Shown here piece by piece: positions 1-7,631 of a stretch of 10,435 nt of DNA. The notes below the pieces were generated by a model that did not search any database, was not told the origin of the DNA, and saw only the letters and a program-made list of their open reading frames with translations. Position 1 is the stretch's first letter, and every line of letters starts with the position of its first letter. Position numbers and translations under genes: made by a program. The DNA comes from an uncultured Ruminococcus sp. (GTDB lineage Bacteria; Bacillota; Clostridia; Oscillospirales; Ruminococcaceae), in contig CAMWXM010000087.1 in NCBI GenBank assembly GCA_947178195.1, positions 1 to 10,435 of the forward strand. Reading direction: 5' to 3'.

Positions 1-179
1 ATATTATACTATTGATTTGTAACAAAAATATACAATCTTTTTGATAAAAACAGTAAGATTATGATATATTTGAAACAGCTCTGAATAAGATTTTAAGTCG
101 ATACTGTGGTATTGCCTTATTTTTTTCAAATGTAAACTCAAATGCAGTCTTTGTAAATGGTAAATGTCACGAAAATTTC

Positions 180-208
180 TTGACAATGAAAAAAAAATAT
201 GATAAAAT
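180..208 (+). promoter_or_regulatory. Sigma-A-type promoter of the PL11 lyase gene
   Basis: A perfect -35 box TTGACA lies at 180-185. After a 17-nt spacer comes the -10 box TAAAAT at 203-208 (5 of 6 to consensus), preceded by an extended -10 TG at 200-201. Transcription should start near 214-216, giving a leader of about 65 nt before the ATG at 280. The upstream stretch 1-179 is AT-rich and I see no gene in it. Boxes and spacing are read directly from the sequence; activity is inferred. Confidence 0.75.
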
Positions 209-210
209 TT

Positions 211-225
211 ACATTAAGATAATGT
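211..225. promoter_or_regulatory. Inverted repeat at the predicted transcription start, possible operator
   Basis: ACATTA (211-216) and TAATGT (220-225) form a perfect 6-bp inverted repeat around the 3-nt centre AGA. It begins two bases after the -10 box and covers the expected transcription start. A dimeric repressor bound here would block initiation, so it is a candidate operator for substrate control of the lyase gene. No regulator is encoded in the window, and an AT-rich palindrome this short could arise by chance. Confidence 0.35.
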
Positions 226-240
226 CGCTTCAAGAGGCGA
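225..240 (+). promoter_or_regulatory. Small 5'UTR hairpin
   Basis: TCGCTT (225-230) can pair with AGGCGA (235-240) through six base pairs, one of them G-U, closing a CAAG tetraloop. It lies in the leader 27 nt before the ribosome binding site. There is no run of T directly after it, so it does not look like a terminator. It may stabilise the 5' end of the mRNA. It shares base 225 with the preceding inverted repeat. Confidence 0.3.
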
Positions 241-279
241 TCTTTGTACGTTTTTTATTAATTTTATGGAGGAATAGCA

Positions 280-3219
280 ATGAATTTCAAATTCAGAAGA
301 ATCAGGGCGGCAGTAATGGCTTTGGCTGTCGGCGCTTCTATGATACCATGTAGCATCGGAATGACTCCTGTTTCGGCGGCATATGGAACGGGAAATAATA
401 TTGCTGAATATCTTGACAGAGGCATTTCGGCAATAAACACTGGAGACGGTATGCTCGTAAGCTGGCGTTTTCTTGCAAATGATGCTGATAATGCGGTATT
501 TAAGCTTTATCGTGACAACACACTGATCTACACCAGCAATTCGGGAAAAGCCACATGTTATCTTGATAAGGAAGGAAATGCCAAATCGAAATATCGTGTA
601 GATACGCTGTCGGGGGATAAGGTTATTTCATCGGATTCATGCAGTCTTATTTCCAATAAGAATTATATCGATATCCCTATGGACGTTCCCGCAGGCGGTG
701 AGGATTACACATACAGTCCTAATGACTGCTCTGTAGGAGATGTTGACGGTGACGGTACTTACGAGATCTTTGTGAAATGGGATCCGTCAAATGCAAAGGA
801 CAATTCTCAAGCAGGCTTGACAGGAAATGTGTATATTGACTGCTACACACTGTCCGGCAAGAAGCTCTGGCGTGTTGATCTGGGAAAAAATATCCGTGCC
901 GGCGCACATTATACACAGTTCCTTGTTGCGGATTTCGACTGTGACGGAAAAGCGGAAATGACATGTAAGACTGCCGATGGAACTGTTGACGGCGTTGGAA
1001 AAGTGATTGGCGACGCATCAAAGGATTACCGCAATGAAGGAGGATATATACTTGACGGACCTGAATATTATACATTATTTGACGGCGAAACTGGTACAGC
1101 TCTTGATACCGTAAATTATGAATATCCCAGAGGGGAAATCTCTAAAAATACATGGGGCGATAATTACGGCAATCGCTGCGACAGATTTTTAGGCGCAGTT
1201 ATGTACTGTGACGGAGTACATCCAAGTGCAGTTTCTGTTCGTGGCTATTATACCAGAATGACAGCAGTTGCATATGATGTTGTGAATAAGAAATTAGTTA
1301 AACGCTGGGGATTTGATACGGGATACGATCCGTCTGCGCCCGGATACGGCGATGGAAACCACAACTGTATGCCTGCTGATGTGGATAATGACGGAAAACA
1401 GGAGCTGGCTATTGGTGCGATATGTCTGGACGATGACGGCTCGGTTCTTTGGTGTAACGAAAAGGGACATGGAGACGCCATGCACCTCAGCGATTTGCTG
1501 CCTGACCGTCCCGGACAGGAGCTTTGGGTATGTCATGAGCATGAGCCTTATGGAGTTTCGCTTATTGATCCTGCAAACGGCAAGGATATACTTCATTTTG
1601 ATGGAGATAAGGACACAGGAAGATGTTGTGCTGCCAATGTTTATGCCGGAAATCCCGGGGCTGAATTCTGGGGCGCAAGACCTGCTGGGGTTGTTATGGA
1701 CGGACAAGGAAACAACTTAGGCATTGCTGTACCAGCCATGAACTTTCTTATTTACTGGGATGGTGATCTTGAACGAGAATTACAAAATGATATTACAATT
1801 ACCAAAGTGAATGATAATAAAAAGATAGATACGATCTTCACCGCTGACGGCTGTGCTTCCAATAACAGCACCAAGGCAACTCCAAATCTGACGGCTGATA
1901 TTTTCGGTGACTGGCGTGAGGAACTTGTTCTCAGAACAGCAGATAATAAGAGTCTGCGTATTTATTGTACAACAAGTCCTACTGACTATCGTATTACTAC
2001 GCTTATGCACGATATTCAGTACAGAACACAGGTGGCATGTGAACAAACAGGCTATAATCAGCCGCCTCATACCAGCTTCTATCTTGGCTCTGATCAGTCA
2101 CTTCCTGACAGACCGGCTGTAAAGCTTAATTCCAGCGGCTTATATGAAAATATTAATACTGAGTTGACATATTGTCTTAAAAATAAAAACAGTGGTCGCT
2201 ATATGGCAATTGACTCTGCGCCTGCAAACGGCGTCAATGTAATACAGAAAAATACTCAGGTGATAAATTCTCAGGATTTGTGGAAATTCGAGATCGGTGC
2301 AGACGGTTACTACTACATTTACAGCCTTGCTGACGGTGAAGAAAAATATCTTCTCGATGTGACTGACGGTAAGAGTGAAAACGGTACAAATATAGGAATT
2401 TACGAAAATACAAATGCAGACGCACAGCTTTTCAAGCTTTTGGATAACGGTGACGGAAGCTATGTAATAGTTACAAAATCTTCTGCTAACACAGCCTGTG
2501 TTGAGGTCAAGAACGCATTGGCTGAAGAAGGTGCAAATGTACAGCAGTGGGAGGTCAATGGTCATGATTGCCAGTCGTGGATATTAGAACCTGTTGAATT
2601 TGCCGGCGAAGCTCCTGTGAAGGTTATTGTTGGAGATGTGAATCATGACGGAAAGTTAAATGTTTTCGATGTTATGATAATGAAGCGTAATATTGATACT
2701 GATAGGTTTACCGGATTTGAAAGACAGTTTGCCGATACAAATTCAGATGGTGTTATAAATGTTGACGATATTACGGAAATGAATAAATTCCTGACTAAAA
2801 AAGGCAGCTTTACTGCTGTTAAGGAAAAGAGCGCTTTTTATTACGCAGATGAAATGACATATTCAAAAGGCGTGAAAGAAAGCAGTAATGCAGGATTTAG
2901 AAATAAAGGCTATCTGAATCTGGATAACTGTGCCGAAAGTTTTATGGAATGGAATATTACTGTTCCGGAGAGCGGCAGCTATATCTGTAACATCAGCTTT
3001 GCAAACGGCAGTACTGCAAACAGATCAATGAAAATCCAGGTAAACGGAGATGCTGATGGCGTGAGTCAGGACTTTGAATCTACTGAAGTATGGACAACGT
3101 GGGTAGATAAGCAGATTACTCTGGATCTGAATAAAGGTAATAACGTTATTCGTATGACCTCTGAAACGGAAAACGGCGGTCCTAATATAGATTATCTTTA
3201 TTTAAAAAAAGTAAACTGA
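280..3219 (+). CDS. Secreted rhamnogalacturonan lyase, PL11 with CBM13-like, dockerin and CBM35-like domains
   Basis: This enzyme cleaves the rhamnose-galacturonate backbone of pectin (rhamnogalacturonan I) by beta-elimination, outside the cell; it is related to Bacillus YesW/YesX. Start ATG follows GGAGGA at 268-273. Residues 1-33 form a signal peptide (RRIR, hydrophobic core, VSA-A site). The PL11 domain covers about 35-614, with the N-terminal beta-sheet region, repeated Asp-rich calcium-type loops (DVDGDG 154-159, DFDCDG 218-223, DVDNDG 367-372) and the family signature DIFGDWREE (540-548). A ricin/CBM13-like domain follows (about 629-772; QDLW 665-668, QLF 716-718, QSW 765-767). A type I dockerin (about 782-840) has two 12-residue calcium loops, D786-N788-D790-N794-D797 and D819-N821-D823-N827-D830. 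A CBM35-like domain (about 853-977) ends in PNIDYLYL. The dockerin implies attachment to a cohesin-bearing scaffoldin encoded elsewhere. Endo versus exo action cannot be decided here. It could be regulated through the palindrome at 211-225. Confidence 0.93.
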   Translation: MNFKFRRIRAAVMALAVGASMIPCSIGMTPVSAAYGTGNNIAEYLDRGISAINTGDGMLVSWRFLANDADNAVFKLYRDNTLIYTSNSGKATCYLDKEGNAKSKYRVDTLSGDKVISSDSCSLISNKNYIDIPMDVPAGGEDYTYSPNDCSVGDVDGDGTYEIFVKWDPSNAKDNSQAGLTGNVYIDCYTLSGKKLWRVDLGKNIRAGAHYTQFLVADFDCDGKAEMTCKTADGTVDGVGKVIGDASKDYRNEGGYILDGPEYYTLFDGETGTALDTVNYEYPRGEISKNTWGDNYGNRCDRFLGAVMYCDGVHPSAVSVRGYYTRMTAVAYDVVNKKLVKRWGFDTGYDPSAPGYGDGNHNCMPADVDNDGKQELAIGAICLDDDGSVLWCNEKGHGDAMHLSDLLPDRPGQELWVCHEHEPYGVSLIDPANGKDILHFDGDKDTGRCCAANVYAGNPGAEFWGARPAGVVMDGQGNNLGIAVPAMNFLIYWDGDLERELQNDITITKVNDNKKIDTIFTADGCASNNSTKATPNLTADIFGDWREELVLRTADNKSLRIYCTTSPTDYRITTLMHDIQYRTQVACEQTGYNQPPHTSFYLGSDQSLPDRPAVKLNSSGLYENINTELTYCLKNKNSGRYMAIDSAPANGVNVIQKNTQVINSQDLWKFEIGADGYYYIYSLADGEEKYLLDVTDGKSENGTNIGIYENTNADAQLFKLLDNGDGSYVIVTKSSANTACVEVKNALAEEGANVQQWEVNGHDCQSWILEPVEFAGEAPVKVIVGDVNHDGKLNVFDVMIMKRNIDTDRFTGFERQFADTNSDGVINVDDITEMNKFLTKKGSFTAVKEKSAFYYADEMTYSKGVKESSNAGFRNKGYLNLDNCAESFMEWNITVPESGSYICNISFANGSTANRSMKIQVNGDADGVSQDFESTEVWTTWVDKQITLDLNKGNNVIRMTSETENGGPNIDYLYLKKVN

Positions 3220-3235
3220 TAAAAGATACAAAAAG

Positions 3236-3273
3236 ACCCATACCTGATTTTGAATCGGGTATGGGTTTTTCTT
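3236..3273. terminator. Bidirectional intrinsic terminator between convergent transcripts
   Basis: A 14-bp stem pairs 3236-3249 with 3253-3266 (one G-U pair) around a 3-nt TTG loop. On the + strand it is followed by TTTTTCTTT. On the - strand it is followed by CTTTTTG, from the A-rich stretch at 3229-3235. It sits in the 60-bp gap between the stop codon of the lyase gene and that of the last gene of the rnf operon, so it can end both transcripts. Confidence 0.9.
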
Positions 3274-3279
3274 TGCATT

Positions 3280-4071
3280 TTATTGAGCGATATTCTGGCT
3301 GAAATTAGATTGTATACTGTTAAGATATTCTTCAAAGGAATTTTGCATATCCTCTGAATAATCCTCAAAAATTTCCTGTATATCCTCCGGACGCTGACCG
3401 TTGTTTCCGTCCTTATCCGGAAGATTAGGTTCGCCGTAATATGCTGAAATTATATAAATTTTGGAGTTGTAATCATACTGAACATTCAATGAAATATCAT
3501 CGATATTTTTACCATTTTCATCGCATAGAAATTTAATACTGACGGAACCGAAATTTCCTCCGCTGTTAAAAAGCTCCTTTGCATTGATTTTTTCAAGATC
3601 GAAATAGACGGAAATTTTATATGGAAAATCGTCGTTTTCATTTTTTTCAATTTTTATTTCCTCGACTGAGTTTGTTTTGTCGTTCTGGCAAAGCTGAAAT
3701 AATACTTGGCGATAATTTTCAGCAGTTTTATTGTATGAAAAATCCGTCCACTTTGCATCGCAGGATTCGGTATTATAATAAGTCTGGGGAGAAATAGTAG
3801 TAAGTTTATCATTGCGGAAAAATTTTAAAGCTCCTGAATAATCATACTCTAAAAAAGCGCAGTCGTCGCCTATGGCAGATATTTCTGTCATAATATGAGA
3901 TTGATCCTGAGTCTGGGACATCTGAATATAGTAATCTTCGCATCTGAAATCGTTTATAAAATAATTTCTCATATTTTCAAAGGCAAGCTCTTTGTCTATG
4001 CTTTCAGTTCCGCAGCCGGACAGCGAAATGCACAAAAATGCAACCAAAACGACATCTAATATTTTTTTCAT
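3280..4071 (-). CDS. Lipoprotein of unknown function, last gene of the rnf operon
   Basis: I do not recognise a family. I place the start at ATG 4071-4069, giving 263 residues, rather than 13 codons upstream at 4110. It has GAGGA at 4078-4082 with a 6-nt spacer, it overlaps the rnfB stop as ATGA, and the protein then begins MKKILDVVLV, a normal signal peptide. The lipobox LSGC (17-20) puts the lipidated residue at C20, so the mature protein should sit on the outer face of the membrane. The mature part is hydrophilic, with alternating short beta-like stretches (for example KISVYFDL, VSIKFLCD, ISLNVQYD) and aromatic residues. It ends in an acidic, probably helical tail (EDIQEIFEDYSEDM). No cofactor motif is visible. 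Its position suggests a role with the Rnf complex or at the membrane, but that is inference; read-through from a strong operon is the alternative. Confidence 0.8.
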   Translation of the reverse strand: MKKILDVVLVAFLCISLSGCGTESIDKELAFENMRNYFINDFRCEDYYIQMSQTQDQSHIMTEISAIGDDCAFLEYDYSGALKFFRNDKLTTISPQTYYNTESCDAKWTDFSYNKTAENYRQVLFQLCQNDKTNSVEEIKIEKNENDDFPYKISVYFDLEKINAKELFNSGGNFGSVSIKFLCDENGKNIDDISLNVQYDYNSKIYIISAYYGEPNLPDKDGNNGQRPEDIQEIFEDYSEDMQNSFEEYLNSIQSNFSQNIAQ

Positions 4072-4868
4072 TTTAAGTCCTCGCAGTTTGTTATTGCCTT
4101 TACGGGACATGCGTTAAAACAGTCGCCGCAGCCGGTACATTTATCGTAATCTATAACGGCGTGGAGATCCACAACCTTTATTGCGTCGTTCTGACATTTC
4201 TTTTCGCATATTTTGCAGCCTATACAGCCGTTGGAGCAGGCAAGCTTTGTAGCTTTTCCGTTATCCTTTGACGAGCATTTTACATCAATATGCTTTGTGA
4301 TCGGCTTTAAGGAGATAAGTCCCTGAGGACAGGCTTTGGCGCATTTTCCGCAGGCTATACAATTGCCGGTGACCTCTGCGACGCCGTTTACAATTTCAAT
4401 AGCTTTTTCGTCACAGACATTTACGCAGTCGCCTAAGCCTATACAGCCGTAAGCACATGCCTTTGAACCACTGTAAAATCTTTTTGCCGCAGCGCAGGTC
4501 TGAGTACCGTTAAATTCAAAAAGCTGCTTTACCGTATCGCAGTTTCCACGGCAGTGTACAACGGCAGTCTCAGGTATCATTTCTGCGGCAGTCGTTCCCA
4601 TAATTGCGCTTATCTTCTGAGTCGTTTCCGTGCCTCCCGGACGGCAGAGATTAGTGGGTGCGCCTTTTTCTACAATGGCTTTTGCATAGTCCGAACAGCC
4701 AGCATATCCGCATGAGCCGCAGTTTGCCTGTGGAAGAGCTTCGGAAATCTGTTCTGTTCTCTCATCGGTTTTAACATGAAATATTTTTGAAGCGGCGGTA
4801 AGAAGGATTCCGGCAATAAGTCCCAGCGCCGCAAATATAATTATTGGAAGTATAAAAGTATTAAACAT
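4068..4868 (-). CDS. rnfB: Rnf complex subunit B, polyferredoxin
   Basis: RnfB is the electron entry subunit of ferredoxin:NAD+ oxidoreductase, taking electrons from reduced ferredoxin on the cytoplasmic side. Residues 5-27 form a membrane anchor. A four-Cys [4Fe-4S] domain follows (C50, C53, C58, C75; CGSCGYAGC). Next is a C-x3-C-x5-C-x3-C set (C138, C142, C148, C152), then three CxxCxxCxxxC ferredoxin motifs beginning at C170, C215 and C244. Further cysteines at 106, 110, 125, 198 and 211 match the usual clostridial RnfB layout as I know it. The length of 266 residues is toward the short side for clostridial RnfB. Its binding site AAAGGA (4879-4884) overlaps the rnfA stop, and the two genes are 15 nt apart. 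Its TGA overlaps the ATG of the downstream lipoprotein gene. Confidence 0.95.
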   Translation of the reverse strand: MFNTFILPIIIFAALGLIAGILLTAASKIFHVKTDERTEQISEALPQANCGSCGYAGCSDYAKAIVEKGAPTNLCRPGGTETTQKISAIMGTTAAEMIPETAVVHCRGNCDTVKQLFEFNGTQTCAAAKRFYSGSKACAYGCIGLGDCVNVCDEKAIEIVNGVAEVTGNCIACGKCAKACPQGLISLKPITKHIDVKCSSKDNGKATKLACSNGCIGCKICEKKCQNDAIKVVDLHAVIDYDKCTGCGDCFNACPVKAITNCEDLK

Positions 4869-4883
4869 TTATCCGTTTTCCTT

Positions 4884-5462
4884 TCACTTGATAAGTCCAG
4901 AAAAAGCTAAAAAGCTTATCGAAACGATTGATGCGGCTATAAGAGTTGAGGGGACGCCTTTGAATGTCTGAGGAATATCCGCCGTTTCCAGCTTTGAACG
5001 TACTCCCGAAAAAAGTATCAGAGAAAGAGTGAATCCGACTCCCACAAAAAATGAATTTGCAAGAGATTCAACAAAGCTGTAGCCGTTTTCAATATTGATA
5101 AGCGTTACGCCCAGTACCGCACAGTTTGTGGTTATAAGCGGAAGATATACCCCCAGCGCATTATAAAGGGGAGGCATTATCTTTTTGAGTGCTATCTCGA
5201 CCAGCTGTACAAAAAGAGCGATTATAAGAATAAATGAAACAGTGTTTAAATATTCAAGACCGTTAGGAGCTAAAATGCCCGAATATACCGGATATGTAAC
5301 CGCTGTGGCACAGACCATTACGAATATAACCGCCGCTCCCATGCCAAGGCTTGAGGAAAGCTTTTTCGAAACACCCAAAAATGGGCAGATACCCATAAAT
5401 TTTGATAAAACGAAGTTATCCACAAAAACAGCCGAGAGCATTATAATAAAAATACTTTTCAT
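4884..5462 (-). CDS. rnfA: Rnf complex subunit A, membrane protein
   Basis: RnfA is an integral membrane subunit with about six helices. It pairs with RnfE in an inverted arrangement; in the related NQR and RNF complexes the pair holds an iron-sulfur cluster inside the membrane through conserved cysteines. The matching residues here are C26 (FMGICPFLG) and C114 (TTNCAVLG). I place the start at ATG 5462, giving 192 residues, the normal family length. A longer reading from 5489 adds a basic stretch (MRCQKRRRI) that the family lacks, and the strong site AAGGAGGAG (5467-5475) sits correctly for 5462. The start shares one base with the rnfE stop (TAATG), so translation is probably coupled. Confidence 0.96.
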   Translation of the reverse strand: MKSIFIIMLSAVFVDNFVLSKFMGICPFLGVSKKLSSSLGMGAAVIFVMVCATAVTYPVYSGILAPNGLEYLNTVSFILIIALFVQLVEIALKKIMPPLYNALGVYLPLITTNCAVLGVTLINIENGYSFVESLANSFFVGVGFTLSLILFSGVRSKLETADIPQTFKGVPSTLIAASIVSISFLAFSGLIK

Positions 5463-6115
5463 TATTCTCCTCCTTTTCTGGCAGCGCAATTTTCAGCGTT
5501 AGGACAGCCGGCACAGCCTAATTTCTGAGGAGGTTTTTTTCCTGCTACTTTATTGATGACCGCAATGATACAGCCCAGAACAAAGAAGCCGCCTGCCGAC
5601 ATAACGAATACCGACATAGGGTGCATACCCGGAATTTTAAATCCCATCCATGAGCCTGAGCCTAAGATTTCTCTGACAGAGCCCATAAGGAAAAGGGAAA
5701 GAGTAAATCCCAGTCCCATTCCAAGACCGTCCAGAGCCGATGGGATCACTTTGTTTTTGCAGGCAAACATTTCCGCTCTTCCTAAAATAATGCAGTTTAC
5801 CGTAATAAGATTTAAAAACGTTCCTAAAGCGTCGTAAAGACTTGGGATATAGCCGTGAAGCAGAAAGCTTATGAGAGTTACGAAGCCTGCGATGATAACG
5901 ATATAGCAGGGAAGCTTCACAGTTTTTGGAATAACATTTTTAAGAAGTGAAATTACAATATTAGAGCCTAAAAGCACAAAAGTGGTTGCAAGTCCCATAC
6001 CTATTCCGTTTATTGCCTGAGTGGTTACCGCAAGGGTAGGACACATTCCAAGCAGTCCCACAAGATTTGGATTTTCTTTTATAAGACCTTTTGTAAATTC
6101 TTTGAAATTACTCAT
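5462..6115 (-). CDS. rnfE: Rnf complex subunit E, membrane protein
   Basis: RnfE is the membrane partner of RnfA, with about six helices. C25 (LLGMCPTLA) and C108 (ITVNCIILG) match the residues that, with RnfA, hold the membrane iron-sulfur cluster in NQR/RNF structures. The protein has 217 residues. After the last helix it carries a hydrophilic tail with CAGCPNAENC (C201, C204, C210). As I recall, such cysteine tails occur in clostridial RnfE, but their role is not one I can state. The start ATG overlaps the rnfG stop as ATGA and is preceded by GGGGAGGA with a 6-nt spacer. Confidence 0.95.
   Translation of the reverse strand: MSNFKEFTKGLIKENPNLVGLLGMCPTLAVTTQAINGIGMGLATTFVLLGSNIVISLLKNVIPKTVKLPCYIVIIAGFVTLISFLLHGYIPSLYDALGTFLNLITVNCIILGRAEMFACKNKVIPSALDGLGMGLGFTLSLFLMGSVREILGSGSWMGFKIPGMHPMSVFVMSAGGFFVLGCIIAVINKVAGKKPPQKLGCAGCPNAENCAARKGGE
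5467..5475 (-). promoter_or_regulatory. Ribosome binding site that fixes the rnfA start
   Basis: On the - strand AAGGAGGAG lies just before ATG 5462-5460, with 6 nt between the AGGAGG core and the ATG. It lies inside the last codons of rnfE and decides for the 192-residue start over the longer one. Confidence 0.85.
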
Positions 6116-6627
6116 TTTTCATCCTCCCCGTTATGTGCTTTTAAAGCAAGTTCAACGGCTGATTTCATACCGTTTGATGAATATGTAGCGCCGGTTATAG
6201 GAGTAAATTCAAAATCCTTGTCTGATACGCCCATAAATTGTTCTATAAAGCTTTCGTCATCTTTGACTTTTGAACCAAGTCCCGGAGTTTCAGCAATATC
6301 TAAAAATCCAATTCCGCAAATACTGTCATTTTCATCAAAACCGATAAGTACATGCAGACCGTCCTTAGCATAGCCGCTGACAGTGATTTCGTAAATTGTT
6401 TTACCGTTATCTCCTTCGTAAACAGCATTAATACCTTCCAGAATTACATTGGGATAAATTTCTTTGTATTCTGACTCTCCAAATGTTTCGGAAAGAGATT
6501 TGGAAGTTTTTTCTATTTGTGCTGCCGCTATTTTATCCTTTGTAAGATAATTTGCAGATACAAGCAAGCCGCATACTACTATCGCAATAATTGCCAATAC
6601 CAAAGGCGGCATTATTTTTTCTTTCAT
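6112..6627 (-). CDS. rnfG: Rnf complex subunit G, covalently flavinylated
   Basis: RnfG carries covalently bound FMN on the outer side of the membrane and passes electrons within the Rnf complex. A single N-terminal membrane helix (about 6-26) anchors an FMN-binding domain. The flavinylation motif S/TGATxS/T is present as TGATYS (145-150), making T148 the expected FMN site. PGLGSKV (115-121) is also typical of the domain. The length is 171 residues, toward the short side of the family. It overlaps rnfD and rnfE, both as ATGA, and has GGAGG about 10 nt before the start. Loading of FMN would depend on ApbE, encoded at the start of the same operon. Confidence 0.95.
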   Translation of the reverse strand: MKEKIMPPLVLAIIAIVVCGLLVSANYLTKDKIAAAQIEKTSKSLSETFGESEYKEIYPNVILEGINAVYEGDNGKTIYEITVSGYAKDGLHVLIGFDENDSICGIGFLDIAETPGLGSKVKDDESFIEQFMGVSDKDFEFTPITGATYSSNGMKSAVELALKAHNGEDEK

Positions 6628-7586
6628 TTTGTTTTAGCCTCCTTTACTGCTCCTATGGGTTTTGACATGGTGAATCTGTCAATGTAAGGAGTTACGATAT
6701 TCATAAGTAAAATTGAGAAAGAAACGCCCTCTGGATAGCTGCCAAATTCTCTTATTAAAAATGTTATTATTCCGCAGCCTATTCCGAAAATAAGCTTGCC
6801 CTTTGGAGTTATAGGGGTCGTGACATAATCGGTTGCCATAAAGAATGCGCCTAAGATAAGACCGCCTGATAATATCTGATAAAGGGCGTGTTCAAGACCG
6901 TTATTCAATCCGCCATCGGCAAGTCCGTAAATAAATGCCAGAACTCCCACAGTACCGATAAACGCTATAGGAGTTACAGGAGAAATGATTCCTCTTACGA
7001 TAAGATAGATTCCGCCGAGAAGAAGTGCAAGAGCACAGGTCTCGCCGAGGCAGCCGCCTGTAAATCCAAAGAAAAGGTCTTTGAAGGACGCAGACTCTGT
7101 AACAAGGGGAGTAGCCCCTGTTATTATTTCATCGGGATTTTCTTTCCAGTACTGCGGCAATGCAAATGATGTCATTTCTGCCCCGAAGGATACCATAAGA
7201 ACGATTCTTGCAACTATGGCAGGGTTGGCAAAATTCTGACCGAGACCGCCGAAAAGCTGCTTTACGATAACTATAGCCACAAAGCAGCCAATCACTGCCA
7301 TCCACAAGGGAAGTGTTACCGGAAGATTGAAGGCTAAAAGCATACCTGTAACAACTGCGCTCATGTCGCCGATAGTCTGTTCTTTTTTCATTATTCTGCG
7401 GCATATCGCTTCAAAAAATATGCATGAAATAATGCATACTGAAATAAGCATAAGAGCTTTGAGTCCGAAAATAATTCCCGAAGCGATTGCAGCCGGTAAA
7501 AGTGAAATTATAACGCACAGCATTATCCGTTGTGTCGTCATGTTCCCCTTAACGTGAGGGGAGGGTGAAACTGTCAGTATATTCAA
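6624..7586 (-). CDS. rnfD: Rnf complex subunit D, covalently flavinylated membrane protein
   Basis: RnfD is a polytopic membrane subunit (320 residues, about nine to ten helices), homologous to NqrB, and is thought to be central to ion pumping. The N-terminal SPSPHV (7-12) is typical. The flavinylation motif TGATPL (156-161) marks T159 as the expected covalent FMN site; GQNFANPA (116-123) is another family block. The start codon is TTG at 7586. No ATG lies in frame before it, the next Met (residue 16) would remove SPSPHV, and AGGCGG (7594-7599) sits 7 nt upstream. It follows rnfC after 45 nt, the largest gap inside the operon, and overlaps rnfG as ATGA. Confidence 0.95.
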   Translation of the reverse strand: MNILTVSPSPHVKGNMTTQRIMLCVIISLLPAAIASGIIFGLKALMLISVCIISCIFFEAICRRIMKKEQTIGDMSAVVTGMLLAFNLPVTLPLWMAVIGCFVAIVIVKQLFGGLGQNFANPAIVARIVLMVSFGAEMTSFALPQYWKENPDEIITGATPLVTESASFKDLFFGFTGGCLGETCALALLLGGIYLIVRGIISPVTPIAFIGTVGVLAFIYGLADGGLNNGLEHALYQILSGGLILGAFFMATDYVTTPITPKGKLIFGIGCGIITFLIREFGSYPEGVSFSILLMNIVTPYIDRFTMSKPIGAVKEAKTK

Positions 7587-7593
7587 TTTTTTT

Positions 7594-7599
7594 CCGCCT
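7594..7599 (-). promoter_or_regulatory. Ribosome binding site for the TTG start of rnfD
   Basis: On the - strand AGGCGG (one mismatch to AGGAGG) stands 7 nt, all A, before TTG 7586-7584. It supports the non-ATG start. Together with the TTG it is weaker than the sites of the neighbouring rnf genes. Confidence 0.65.
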
Positions 7600-7631
7600 T
7601 TCTTAAAGTATGATGCTGAGAGAACAACTTC

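Noticed and set aside
100..170. Short hairpin (ATAC/GTAT) and repeated TGTAAA/GTAAAT words upstream of the lyase promoter
   Set aside because: Too short and degenerate in AT-rich DNA to claim as binding sites.
4..186. 60-codon open frame on the - strand upstream of the lyase gene
   Set aside because: No recognisable domain, very AT-rich composition, and it runs into the lyase promoter on the other strand. More likely chance.
4072..4110. 13-residue extension of the lipoprotein (start at 4110)
   Set aside because: It would put charged residues ahead of a complete signal peptide. ATG 4071 has its own GAGGA and the ATGA coupling seen elsewhere in the operon.
7544..7562. Hairpin TCCCCT/AGGGGA near the start of rnfD
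   Set aside because: It falls in codons for the conserved SPHVKGN stretch, has a 7-nt loop and no T tract, so codon constraint explains it better than a regulatory role.
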